From: a virus
DNA length: 39,765 nt
Direction: 5' to 3' (one strand)
IMG/VR virus record: IMGVR_UViG_3300042505_000662
Coordinates: 1 to 39,765 of that record
The notes below the pieces were generated by a model. That model saw nothing but the letters and a program-made list of their open reading frames with translations, was not told the DNA's origin and searched no databases. This document shows positions 32,504 to 38,898 of this stretch, piece after piece. Both the position numbers and the translations under genes were made by a program. Positions within the stretch are counted from its first letter, which is position 1; the number at the start of each line of letters is the position of its first letter.

Positions 32504-32527
32504 ACAGGCTCGCCTGGGGGGCGAAAC

Positions 32528-32740
32528 TCAGTGTTTCAGACGACGCAACATCTCAATCGAAGCAGCCTGATAATCAGAGGCTTCAATTTCGGAGAGCGTA
32601 TATTCGGATGTTTGAATGGCTGCGGCGGCGTAAGCCGCGAAACGGTCAGAGCGAATGTTGAGGTCATTAACAGCGCGCAATGCAATCGCCATGAGCTCAG
32701 ATAGAGTTAAAGGATGCTCTGATTGTTGCGCACAAGTCAT
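32528..32740 (-). CDS. Small early protein (70 aa)
   Basis: A soluble helical acidic protein (LTLSELMAIALRAVNDLNIR; AYAAAAIQTSEYTLSEIEASDY), second gene of the leftward transcript, coupled to cro by ATGA. By position it could be an antiterminator or a replication-control protein, but nothing in its sequence proves it. Confidence 0.6.
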   Translation of the reverse strand: MTCAQQSEHPLTLSELMAIALRAVNDLNIRSDRFAAYAAAAIQTSEYTLSEIEASDYQAASIEMLRRLKH

Positions 32741-32949
32741 GCCGCATCCTCATTTTCTGGATGAGGATAAATATCTGGACGAATTTCGTGTCTTGGTATG
32801 TTAAAAACGCGCTCAATTTCTAAAACGCGCTCTACAGGTATTTTCTGACGAAACCCCCAAGAATAAACGGTTGGCAAAGGCAGATTTAGGACCTCTGCCA
32901 TTTTGCGCGCGCCGCCAGCTTGATTAATGATTTGAGAAACTGATTTCAT
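32737..32949 (-). CDS. Cro-like repressor (YdaS-type HTH)
   Basis: This gene encodes 70 residues with an HTH (GGARKMAEVLNLPLPTVYSWG) and ending in a polar tail. The pattern (SQIINQAGGARKMAEVL) is the YdaS/Cro family, DNA-binding proteins at the lysis-lysogeny switch. It is divergent from the CI-type gene and shares the operator region 32957-32999. The -10 lies only six bases from its ATG, so its mRNA may lack a leader. Confidence 0.75.
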   Translation of the reverse strand: MKSVSQIINQAGGARKMAEVLNLPLPTVYSWGFRQKIPVERVLEIERVFNIPRHEIRPDIYPHPENEDAA

Positions 32950-32955
32950 ACCGCA

Positions 32956-32984
32956 ATCTATGCATATTGCAGAGATAATGTCAA
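32956..32984 (-). promoter_or_regulatory. Promoter of the leftward early operon (Pcro)
   Basis: On the minus strand, -35 TTGACA (32984-32979) and -10 ATAGAT (32961-32956) are 17 bases apart, with a TG one base before the -10. The operator 32957-32975 overlaps the -10 and 32981-32999 overlaps the -35, so repressor binding would block it. Confidence 0.72.
32957..32975. promoter_or_regulatory. Operator copy 1 (cro side)
   Basis: TCTATGCATATTGCAGAGA fits the partial palindrome TCTnTGCAnnnTGCAnAGA. It overlaps the -10 of Pcro. Copies of the same element occur at 32981, 33777 and 33811. Confidence 0.68.
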
Positions 32985-32999
32985 TGCGACTTGCATAGA
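32981..32999. promoter_or_regulatory. Operator copy 2 (cro side)
   Basis: TCAATGCGACTTGCATAGA fits the same palindromic pattern with two deviations (A for T at position 3, G for A at position 8). Its centre lies 24 bases from copy 1, a spacing that allows cooperative binding of repressor dimers. It overlaps the -35 of Pcro. Confidence 0.65.
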
Positions 33000-33012
33000 T
33001 AATTTATGCTTA

Positions 33013-33750
33013 ATGTTGCATATGAAAGTGGATTCTTCGATGGACATTGCTCACCGGCTTAGGCTGGCAAGGGAGCGAAAGGGCTATAAAAGCGCGCGAG
33101 AAGCCGCCGCCGCCATGGGTGCGCCTTATGGCACTTATGCAGGCCATGAAAACGGAAACAGGGGAATTAAACCAGCTGACATAGCCAGATATGCTAAATT
33201 TTTTAAGGTGTTACCTGCTTGGTTACAATTTGGAGAAGAAAATTCTCTTTCTTTAAATAAAACTGATCAAATTACCGCAAACCTTGGCGAACCTATTGAC
33301 ATTAAAAATGTTAAAGTAATAGGCACGACCCAGGCCGGGACGTGGACGGAATTTGAGAATTTTGAAGACGACGGCCTTGATGGCCTTAAAATTCCGGCTG
33401 TTCCTGGAAAATGGTCGAATTTGCCGCAATTTGCATACAAGGTTCGCGGCGCATCTATGGATTTAGACCGTATATATGACGGTGATTTCCTTATTTGCGT
33501 TCCTTATTTCGATGCTCGCGCCGATATAACCGAAGGCGACCGAGTAGTGATTGAGCGCGTACGAAATTCAGCAATTGAGCGATCTGTTAAACAAATAGAA
33601 ATTCACGGCAAAGAAATACATTTTTGCCCTAGATCCAGCTTAGCCCACTTTTTGCCCATTAAAGTAAAAGTTAATCGGCACATGCGTGAAGCAGATGACA
33701 CTGAAGTTAGGCTTGTTGCGCTAGTAATAGGCCGATGGTCGCCATTTTAA
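33013..33750 (+). CDS. CI-type repressor with S24 autocleavage domain
   Basis: A 245-residue product from ATG 33013; ATGs at 33022 or 33040 are also possible and no ribosome site decides. Residues 13-70 form a lambda-type HTH (YKSAREAAAAMGAPYGTYAGHENG). The C-terminal S24/LexA-like domain has the cleavage pair Ala108-Gly109 (TTQAGTW), nucleophile Ser148 in GASMD, and a probable catalytic Lys193. It would keep the prophage silent and be cut after RecA activation by DNA damage. It lies alone on its strand between two pairs of operators. Confidence 0.88.
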   Translation: MLHMKVDSSMDIAHRLRLARERKGYKSAREAAAAMGAPYGTYAGHENGNRGIKPADIARYAKFFKVLPAWLQFGEENSLSLNKTDQITANLGEPIDIKNVKVIGTTQAGTWTEFENFEDDGLDGLKIPAVPGKWSNLPQFAYKVRGASMDLDRIYDGDFLICVPYFDARADITEGDRVVIERVRNSAIERSVKQIEIHGKEIHFCPRSSLAHFLPIKVKVNRHMREADDTEVRLVALVIGRWSPF

Positions 33751-33776
33751 ATAAAAATATCAAATAGTTATAAATA

Positions 33777-33795
33777 TTTCTGCATTTTGCATATT
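33777..33795. promoter_or_regulatory. Operator copy 3 (rightward operon)
   Basis: TTTCTGCATTTTGCATATT matches TCTnTGCAnnnTGCAnAGA in the two TGCA half-sites and spacer, weaker at the edges. It lies just after the repressor stop. Confidence 0.6.
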
Positions 33796-33801
33796 TTATT
33801 G

Positions 33802-33829
33802 TTGCATAAGTCTATGCATTATGCATAAT
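33802..33829 (+). promoter_or_regulatory. Promoter of the rightward early operon
   Basis: -35 TTGCAT (33802-33807) and -10 CATAAT (33824-33829), 16 bases apart, directly upstream of the first small gene (start 33866). Operator 33811-33829 covers the spacer and -10. Confidence 0.55.
33811..33829. promoter_or_regulatory. Operator copy 4 (rightward operon)
   Basis: TCTATGCATTATGCATAAT, the best-looking palindromic core of the four (TGCA-TTA-TGCA). It overlaps the -10 of the rightward promoter. Centre 34 bases from copy 3. Confidence 0.68.
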
Positions 33830-33865
33830 ACCTCTATGCCGGATCGCAGCCGGATGGAGAGTCAA

Positions 33866-33970
33866 ATGCTTACAGAAATCCAATTAGCCTGCCTGCTGTT
33901 TGCCGCACCAAGCATTTTAGTCGGCACAATCTTTGTCATCGGTTCTTATGTTTTTGGAGGCCAGCAATGA
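33866..33970 (+). CDS. Tiny membrane protein (34 aa), first gene of rightward operon
   Basis: GGATGGAGAG precedes the ATG at good distance. The 34 residues include one hydrophobic helix (LACLLFAAPSILVGTIFVIGSY), so this is a single-span membrane peptide. It stops by ATGA with the next gene. Function unknown; early membrane peptides of this kind can act in superinfection exclusion or defence inhibition. Confidence 0.5.
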   Translation: MLTEIQLACLLFAAPSILVGTIFVIGSYVFGGQQ

Positions 33971-34134
33971 ACAAACATTTTGTTTCATCAATAGCAATAA
34001 AATGCGCCACAGACCCAATTAATGATTGGACGCCAACTGATGAATTTTCACTAATTAATCAGGGTTGGGGTGCTTGGTTTTCTGTGTTTTTTAAAAACAC
34101 TCATCAAGCTGGCTTATTTAGGGGCCAGCAATGA
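33967..34134 (+). CDS. Small hypothetical protein (55 aa)
   Basis: ATGA overlap with the genes on both sides (33967 and 34131). The protein has several Trp and Phe residues (INDWTPTDEFSLINQGWGAW). No family recognised. The unbroken coupling supports that it is translated. Confidence 0.5.
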   Translation: MNKHFVSSIAIKCATDPINDWTPTDEFSLINQGWGAWFSVFFKNTHQAGLFRGQQ

Positions 34135-34433
34135 CCCTTCCAGAAACAGTTTTTGTTCTGACCACTTGGAAAGATCAAGAATACTTTATTGAGACCCGCC
34201 CAGGTTACTCATTAAATGACGCCTTTGAAGATATTGCTTCCGGCACAATCACAGACATTCGCGCAGTTTATGTCGCCTCAAACGGATCGTTTGAAGATGA
34301 AAGCGACCAGATTTGCGACTTACTGATTGAGCGCATCCGCGACGGTCACATGATCGACTACTCAGCTAAACGTTTTATCGAATGGTGCTCAAAAACACCG
34401 CTTGAATGGGACTCTTTGGAGGACGCGGCATGA
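34131..34433 (+). CDS. Small acidic early protein (100 aa)
   Basis: Strongly acidic (about 20 Asp/Glu), starting MTLPETVFVLTTWKDQEYFIETRPG, mixed alpha/beta. No motif is known to me. Small acidic proteins in early operons may mimic DNA and inhibit host nucleases, but this is only a possibility. Confidence 0.65.
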   Translation: MTLPETVFVLTTWKDQEYFIETRPGYSLNDAFEDIASGTITDIRAVYVASNGSFEDESDQICDLLIERIRDGHMIDYSAKRFIEWCSKTPLEWDSLEDAA

Positions 34434-34669
34434 ACAGCACGTTTGTTTCAATCCATTACGAAGCGCCTGTTTATCTCACAATTGGCACCGATACGCTTTC
34501 ATCAATGTTTGGCGTGAAATCACAGTCAGACGTTACAGCGCCAATAAATTTTCATCTGCCTTACGAATACTCAGAAAGACTAAAGCGCGCAGTCGCAGCC
34601 TTCAACAAGGAAATGGGCGTTCCTTATTACCAAAACACTGATGAACAAGAATTAGAAGCAGCAGAATGA
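34430..34669 (+). CDS. Small early protein (79 aa)
   Basis: ATGA start at 34430, chosen over the upstream 34406 start because the preceding gene stops there. It reads MNSTFVSIHYEAPVYLTIGTD then an acidic end (NTDEQELEAAE). Fifth of the chain of coupled unknown genes when counting from the promoter, or fourth after the membrane peptide. No family recognised. Confidence 0.6.
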   Translation: MNSTFVSIHYEAPVYLTIGTDTLSSMFGVKSQSDVTAPINFHLPYEYSERLKRAVAAFNKEMGVPYYQNTDEQELEAAE

Positions 34670-34875
34670 AATCTCAATATGAAAGCGCGCTTGAGATGGC
34701 GGCGTTTAACCGACGCCAAGCTCACGCAATCAGAAAGCTTGAGCGTGTTCTTCAACCACAATGGATAAACGAAGAAACTGACTCCAAGCAAACAGCCAAT
34801 CGGTTTTTAAGAGAAGCAATCAACTGGATTCAGATAGCAAAGCTACAAAGACAACGGAGTAAAGCGTATGGCTAA
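34666..34875 (+). CDS. Small basic helical protein (69 aa)
   Basis: Basic and helical (FNRRQAHAIRKLERVLQ; ANRFLREAINWIQIAKLQRQR). Coupled by ATGA upstream and by an 8-base overlap to the annealing-protein gene. Possibly nucleic-acid binding. Function unknown. Confidence 0.6.
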   Translation: MKSQYESALEMAAFNRRQAHAIRKLERVLQPQWINEETDSKQTANRFLREAINWIQIAKLQRQRSKAYG

Positions 34876-35449
34876 GCAACTAGATAAGAGAATAAACGAT
34901 ATTCTTGCAAAGTATCACGACAATCCACGCGCAGCCCTTTGGGATTGCCATGGCACTTGGGTAATTTATCACAAAGACGTTGAGCTTATGGCTGCACGTG
35001 CTGGCATTAAGTTTGATGCGCCAACTATTATTGAAAATAACAGCGCCAGCAAAACCGTAGCTATATGCGTTACCGGCGCATTAGGCGATCATTTAGAATG
35101 GTCTATTGGCGAAGCTGCGCCCGGCAATAATAAAAATAGCTACCCATACGCAATGGCTGAAAAGCGCGCCAAGGATCGCGTAGCTTTGAAGCTGCTTGGC
35201 CTACATGGCTTTATTTATTCAGAAGATGAAATGAATGAAACGCCACCACCAAGGGAAAGTGATATTCAAAGTGTAGAACTTAAGATGCTCTTAGAAGCAT
35301 TAAACTTTGCATCTACGCCTAAAGAACTACAGGATTTCAAGAACAAGAATCTGGAAATTATTGACGATCTTTCCATTGAAGAAGGAAAGAGATTTGTCAA
35401 AGCCTACAACGATCATCGCGCTTCATTAAACAAAAAGGAAGCTGCGTAA
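34868..35449 (+). CDS. Probable single-strand annealing protein (Rad52/ERF-like)
   Basis: A 193-residue protein. The core TWVIYHKDVELMAARAGIKFD, then VTGALGD and YPYAMAEKRAKDRVALKLLGLHG, has the shape of Rad52/ERF-type annealing proteins, and proteins with the last motif sit next to YqaJ exonucleases in alphaproteobacterial phages. It directly precedes the exonuclease gene (shared base 35449), the usual order of a Red-like recombination pair. The C-terminal 60 residues are helical and acidic, a possible partner-binding tail. Confidence 0.65.
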   Translation: MAKQLDKRINDILAKYHDNPRAALWDCHGTWVIYHKDVELMAARAGIKFDAPTIIENNSASKTVAICVTGALGDHLEWSIGEAAPGNNKNSYPYAMAEKRAKDRVALKLLGLHGFIYSEDEMNETPPPRESDIQSVELKMLLEALNFASTPKELQDFKNKNLEIIDDLSIEEGKRFVKAYNDHRASLNKKEAA

Positions 35450-36066
35450 TGATTGAGATCATTAACTGCGAACAAGGAACGCCTGAGTGGCTTACCCATC
35501 GGGCAGGAATCCCAACAGCAAGCGAGTTTAAAACCCTACTGATGAAGGGCAAAGGCGGCGCAGAAAGTGAAACGCGCAAGTCTATGGTCTATACAAAAGC
35601 CTATGAGCTTTATTCTGGTAAATTTTCAGAAAGCTACACAAACGCCGATATGCAGCGCGGGCATGAAATGGAGCCTGACGCTCGTAATATGTATGCGTTT
35701 AGATACGACGCCGATCCAATAATAGTTGGATTTGTAAAGAATGGCCGTAAAGGCGCAAGCCCAGACGCCCTTCTTAGTAATGATGGCATTTTAGAAATTA
35801 AATCACATAAGCCATCGGTTCTTATCCCAATCATTCAAGCTGATGTGTTTCCTGCTCAGCATATGCCGCAATGCCAAGGGCTTTTGTGGGTATGCGAACG
35901 CGAATGGTTAGACATTGCTTGCTATTGGCCGGGCTTACCATTGTTCGTCAAACGCATAACGCGAGACGAGGCTTTCATTAGCAATTTGTCTGGTGAAGTA
36001 GACCGATTCAATGATGAAGTAGATGCGTTAGTTGAAAACCTTAAGAGCTACAGCGAGGCAGCATGA
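35449..36066 (+). CDS. YqaJ/lambda-exonuclease-type recombination nuclease
   Basis: A 205-residue protein with the YqaJ fold: GTPEWLTHRAGIPTASEF (10-27), GHEMEP (71-76), catalytic Asp106 (SPDALL), and E-I-K (Glu116, Lys118 in GILEIKSH). It resects double-stranded DNA ends so that the annealing protein can join homologous strands. Full length. It overlaps the next gene by ATGA. Confidence 0.9.
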   Translation: MIEIINCEQGTPEWLTHRAGIPTASEFKTLLMKGKGGAESETRKSMVYTKAYELYSGKFSESYTNADMQRGHEMEPDARNMYAFRYDADPIIVGFVKNGRKGASPDALLSNDGILEIKSHKPSVLIPIIQADVFPAQHMPQCQGLLWVCEREWLDIACYWPGLPLFVKRITRDEAFISNLSGEVDRFNDEVDALVENLKSYSEAA

Positions 36067-36320
36067 CAACTAGATTTGATGTTTTATCACCGCGTCCAGG
36101 CAAAGACGGGAAAACATATTGGCTAAAGGTTGGATCACAATTTCCATCAAGAGACGGCGCAGGCTGGACTATTAAATTAGACGCACTGCCCCTGCCAGAT
36201 AAAGAAGGGAATATTTGGCTTTCATGCAAAGAGCCAAAAGAAAAAGACGCATCATTTTCCAAGCCAGCGCCCCGCGGATCTCTGCGCGACCAATTAGATG
36301 ATGACATACCATTCGGCTGA
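36063..36320 (+). CDS. Small protein with SSB-like C-terminal tail (85 aa)
   Basis: Short beta-rich protein (RFDVLSPRPGKDGKTYWLKVGS; AGWTIKLDALPLP) ending in DDDIPFG, which matches the acidic SSB tip (D-D-D-I-P-F) that binds repair enzymes. It may be a small ssDNA-binding protein or an SSB-tip mimic in the recombination cassette. It lies between exonuclease and NinB genes. Confidence 0.7.
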   Translation: MTTRFDVLSPRPGKDGKTYWLKVGSQFPSRDGAGWTIKLDALPLPDKEGNIWLSCKEPKEKDASFSKPAPRGSLRDQLDDDIPFG

Positions 36321-36328
36321 GGCTTTCA

Positions 36329-36715
36329 ATGCCAAACTATATCCCGCTAAACAATGAAGTGGATAGAGAAAGAGTCAAAGGGTGGGTTGCTAAAGCCCCG
36401 CCCGGCACTCTCATCTCATTTAAAAAGCCCTGCAGATCAGCTGATCAAAATAAGCTGCTTTGGCAGAGGCTTGGTGAAATAGCGCAGTCAATGGAATGGG
36501 CTGGCAAACGTTTATCCAGTGAAGATTGGAAAGACTTATTCACCGGAGCAATTCGCAAGTGTGATGTTGTGCCGGGTCTTGAAGGCGGCGTTGTTGTTTT
36601 AGGACTCCGCACAAGCTCAATGTCACGCGCCGAAATGACAAGCTTGCTTGATTATATCAGTGCGTTTGCAGCTGAGCATGGAATTAAATTGTCTGATGAG
36701 GAGTTAGCAGCATGA
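36329..36715 (+). CDS. ninB: NinB-like recombination protein
   Basis: A 128-residue protein with CRSADQNKLLWQRLGEIAQ and a later helix (SMSRAEMTSLLDYISAFAAEHGI), which matches the NinB/Orf family. These proteins bind ssDNA/junctions and help recombination with RecBCD/RecFOR. Full length and in its usual company of exonuclease and annealing protein. Confidence 0.85.
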   Translation: MPNYIPLNNEVDRERVKGWVAKAPPGTLISFKKPCRSADQNKLLWQRLGEIAQSMEWAGKRLSSEDWKDLFTGAIRKCDVVPGLEGGVVVLGLRTSSMSRAEMTSLLDYISAFAAEHGIKLSDEELAA

Positions 36716-36990
36716 GAGTAAGCGCGTTGTTTGATGACCCGGAAGTTAGGAGAATTGTATCTGAAGAAGAAAAAAACGCCTTTCAAAGAATAAGCAGGCT
36801 CACAAACACTCAAAAAAAGGTTCTACAATTAATCATAGACGGAATGCCAAATAAAATAGCGGCTCATGAGCTTGGTATTAGTCAAAGAACAGTTGAAAAC
36901 CATCGACAAGAATTGATGGATAGAACTGAATGCAAAACATTTGCTGAGCTTGTTCGTCTTTCAATATTGGCTGATGTTGAGCTTTTATGA
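36712..36990 (+). CDS. LuxR-type HTH protein without sensor domain
   Basis: A 92-residue protein. Residues 30-88 are a complete LuxR-type HTH (LTNTQKKVLQLIIDGMPNKIAAHELGISQRTVENHRQ in parts), preceded by about 28 charged residues. No receiver or ligand domain. It is late in the early operon, where lambda has Q, so it could switch on late genes or excision; both are inference. Confidence 0.8.
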   Translation: MRVSALFDDPEVRRIVSEEEKNAFQRISRLTNTQKKVLQLIIDGMPNKIAAHELGISQRTVENHRQELMDRTECKTFAELVRLSILADVELL

Positions 36991-37373
36991 CTGACGTAGG
37001 CACGACTCCGCGTAAAAATTTAACGCCTTCACAGCGCTTAAAGCTGTTTGAGGCGCATAATGGAATATGTGGAATCTGCACTAGGGAAATTAGAAGCGGC
37101 GAGGCTTGGATAGATGAGCATATGCGGGCGCTTGCATTAGGTGGGACAAATGATCTTGAAAATAGAAGGCCAGTCCATGTGGCGTGTGCGGCGGCTAAAA
37201 CGTCAGACGATATTGCTTCGATTGCAAAAGCAAAACGCCAGAAACGTGCGTCTCTGGGAATTAAAAAGGAAGGGCAGAAAATTCAATCACGTGGGTTTGA
37301 TCGGGTTGAAAAACATCGTGCAATAGACAAAAGCGTATTGCCAGATTTGCCAAGGAGAGGGCTGTATCAATGA
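36987..37373 (+). CDS. HNH endonuclease
   Basis: A 128-residue protein with zinc Cys pairs (Cys28/Cys31 and Cys67) around the HNH core: DEH (43-45), Asn55/59, His64 in RPVHVAC. A basic C-terminal tail follows. Phage HNH enzymes cut DNA near packaging or act in homing. Here it lies between the HTH protein and the Xis-like gene, not by terminase, so a role in recombination or host DNA cutting is equally possible. Confidence 0.85.
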   Translation: MTDVGTTPRKNLTPSQRLKLFEAHNGICGICTREIRSGEAWIDEHMRALALGGTNDLENRRPVHVACAAAKTSDDIASIAKAKRQKRASLGIKKEGQKIQSRGFDRVEKHRAIDKSVLPDLPRRGLYQ

Positions 37374-37756
37374 ATGATTTAGATACCCCTTTAAGCCTAC
37401 GGGAAGCCGCCGAAACGCTACTGCGCGGATTAGTAACGGCTTCTACGCTTAAAGCCGCCGCAGAACGTGGCGAACTTGCAGTTGAGCGATTAGGACGTAG
37501 AATCGTAGTTACGCCTAAAGCTATAGCGGATTGGAGAGAGTTGTGTCGCGCACCAGTAAAGGCCCAAGGCTATACCTCAAACCAGCCCGCAGAGAAGGCG
37601 AGGAGCCGCTCTGGATTATACGAGACGGACGAAGATCAATCAGCACAGGATGCAGCATTAGCAATCGCGCGGATGCTGAAAGAAGGCTCGCGGAATATAT
37701 CGGGAGAAAATATCAACCGGCGAGACGCGAACGTGCACTTTCTGAAATCAAGTTAA
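37370..37756 (+). CDS. Excisionase-like DNA-binding protein
   Basis: A 128-residue protein. Residues 1-60 form a MerR/AlpA-type winged helix (SLREAAETLLRGLVTASTLKAAAERGEL; VTPKAIADWREL). The rest (from residue 58) is Ser/Ala-rich and is read in a different frame from the integrase, which starts at 37543 inside this gene. It would bend attL/attR and direct excision. The overlap of 214 bases with the integrase gene is far longer than translational coupling requires. Confidence 0.7.
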   Translation: MNDLDTPLSLREAAETLLRGLVTASTLKAAAERGELAVERLGRRIVVTPKAIADWRELCRAPVKAQGYTSNQPAEKARSRSGLYETDEDQSAQDAALAIARMLKEGSRNISGENINRRDANVHFLKSS

Positions 37757-38631
37757 GAGACGTAATATCAATTTATTTAAAAGACGTAGCGCCGCGACAA
37801 GCTAACATTAAAAAAGTTGGCGAACGCGCAGAGCGCTTGTTGCAATTCTTTGGTGGCAAAACATTAGATCAAGTTAATGGCGGTTTATGCCGTCAATATG
37901 TTGAATGGCGAGGCAATGACGGGGGATCACGGCGTGATCTGCAAGACCTAGCTGCAGCTATTAATCATCATCACAAAGAAGGCCATCACCGCGAGTTAAT
38001 TCGGATAGTTTTACCGCCCGCCGGTCCATCGCGCGTTAGGTGGCTAACTAGGAGCGAGATTGCGCGACTCTTATGGGTTTGCCTTACGACGCGAGAACTA
38101 CAATCTGGTCACAAAACCAAAAAGCGCCCGTTTATCCATTTGACGCGATTTATTATGATTGGGGTTTACACCGGCTCCCGCCCAGGGGCGATTTTGGGCC
38201 TTTCTTGGCACCAGCAAATAGGCAGCGGGTATGTAGACCTTGACCGGGGCTTGATCTACCGAAAGGCGGTTGGATCGAGGGAAACCAACAAGCGCCAGCC
38301 ACCCGTTCCCATATCTCCGAACCTTAATCGGCTACTCAGGCTGTGGGCGCGATCAGATAACCGACACGGGCCTCTTGTGCGCTTTTCTGGCAGGCAGGTT
38401 AAGTCGGTTAAGACCGCCCTAAAACGCGCTGTCGAGCTTGCTGGACTCGATACAAGCGTTACCGCTTATACCCTGCGTCACACCACTGGATCATGGCTGA
38501 CTCAGAAGGGCGTTAGCACTCGTAAAGTGGCTGAGATTTTAGGAACCAGCGAGGCCATGATTGAGCGCCATTATGGCCATCTAGCGCCGGATCATTTGCG
38601 GGATGAAGTTGCTGCGATAGGACGGAAATAG
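37543..38631 (+). CDS. int: Tyrosine site-specific integrase
   Basis: A 362-residue product from GTG 37543, chosen because GGAGAG lies just before it; a TTG at 37531 would add four residues. The N-terminal arm-binding part (RTSKGPRLYLKP...SISTGC) is followed by a helical core-binding domain (about 65-165) and the catalytic domain. Catalytic Arg213 (TGSRPG), Arg312-His313 (YTLRHTTGS) and nucleophile Tyr344 (ERHYGH) are visible; the usual LGH is LGT, as seen in some relatives. It lies 65 bases from attR and would recombine attP with attB in the tRNA. Confidence 0.93.
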   Translation: MSRTSKGPRLYLKPARREGEEPLWIIRDGRRSISTGCSISNRADAERRLAEYIGRKYQPARRERALSEIKLRDVISIYLKDVAPRQANIKKVGERAERLLQFFGGKTLDQVNGGLCRQYVEWRGNDGGSRRDLQDLAAAINHHHKEGHHRELIRIVLPPAGPSRVRWLTRSEIARLLWVCLTTRELQSGHKTKKRPFIHLTRFIMIGVYTGSRPGAILGLSWHQQIGSGYVDLDRGLIYRKAVGSRETNKRQPPVPISPNLNRLLRLWARSDNRHGPLVRFSGRQVKSVKTALKRAVELAGLDTSVTAYTLRHTTGSWLTQKGVSTRKVAEILGTSEAMIERHYGHLAPDHLRDEVAAIGRK

Positions 38632-38641
38632 AACATCAATG

Positions 38642-38660
38642 TGTCGCATATCTGTCGCAA
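38642..38660 (+). promoter_or_regulatory. Probable integrase arm-type sites, right (P' arm)
   Basis: TGTCGCAT (38642) and TGTCGCAA (38653), 11-base period, same orientation as the pair at 143-160. They lie between the integrase stop and the attR core. Confidence 0.6.
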
Positions 38661-38696
38661 GCTGTTGACAATATTTTAGCAAGTATTTGAAAAGAT

Positions 38697-38743
38697 TGGT
38701 GGGCCGGGAGGGACTCGAACCCCCAACCAGACCGTTATGAGCG
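38697..38743 (-). other. attR core within the intact tRNA
   Basis: Identical to 12-58 over 47 bases. The phage brings in the 3' part of the tRNA, so that the host tRNA is whole after integration. Confidence 0.93.
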
Positions 38744-38772
38744 GCCGGCTCTAACCATTGAGCTACCGGCCC
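38697..38772 (-). tRNA. tRNA with anticodon CAU (probably Met elongator)
   Basis: 76 bases including an encoded CCA. Acceptor stem GGGCCGG/CCGGCCC, D arm with AGCTC, anticodon stem GGCCG/CGGTC with loop CTCATAA (anticodon CAU) and T arm GGGGG/CCCTC with TTCGAGT loop all form. An elongator Met tRNA is most likely; a lysidine-modified Ile tRNA (also CAU) cannot be excluded. Its 3' 47 bases come from the phage. Confidence 0.9.
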
Positions 38773-38795
38773 CGAAACCTCTCGGGGACCCACGT

Positions 38796-38823
38796 CCTAT
38801 ACTGCTTTGGCCTTACCGGGCAA
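38796..38823 (-). promoter_or_regulatory. Possible tRNA promoter
   Basis: On the minus strand -35 TTGCCC (38823-38818) and -10 TATAGG (38801-38796), 16 bases apart, end 23 bases before the tRNA 5' end. Weak to moderate match to sigma-70. Confidence 0.4.
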
Positions 38824-38898
38824 TATCTCTCCACGACAAAATCTGTATGGTGTGGAAGCCGATCCCCATATCCCGCACCAATTATAAAGGAACCAAAA

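Larger units (their letters stand above)
12..38743. mobile_element. Complete tRNA-integrated prophage, P22-like short-tailed type
   Basis: The element is bounded by a 47-base direct repeat that is the 3' part of a tRNA. It carries in order lysis and tail genes, capsid genes, terminase, replication, immunity, recombination and integrase. All modules needed for a temperate phage are present and no broken structural gene was seen, so it may still be inducible. Late genes are on the minus strand, the recombination/integration operon is on the plus strand, and the repressor lies between divergent early operons. Portal, capsid and tail accessory types indicate a podovirus particle with headful-style packaging machinery; that is inferred from family resemblance only. 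Confidence 0.95.

Noticed and set aside
32251-32704. Two plus-strand frames (136 and 101 codons) across the early terminator region
   Set aside because: They read through the terminator hairpin, have skewed composition and no start signals; the region is better explained as regulatory RNA.
38758-38898. N-terminal extension of the aldolase to 38758
   Set aside because: It would start inside the tRNA; the TTG at 38899 has a ribosome site and gives the family's normal length.
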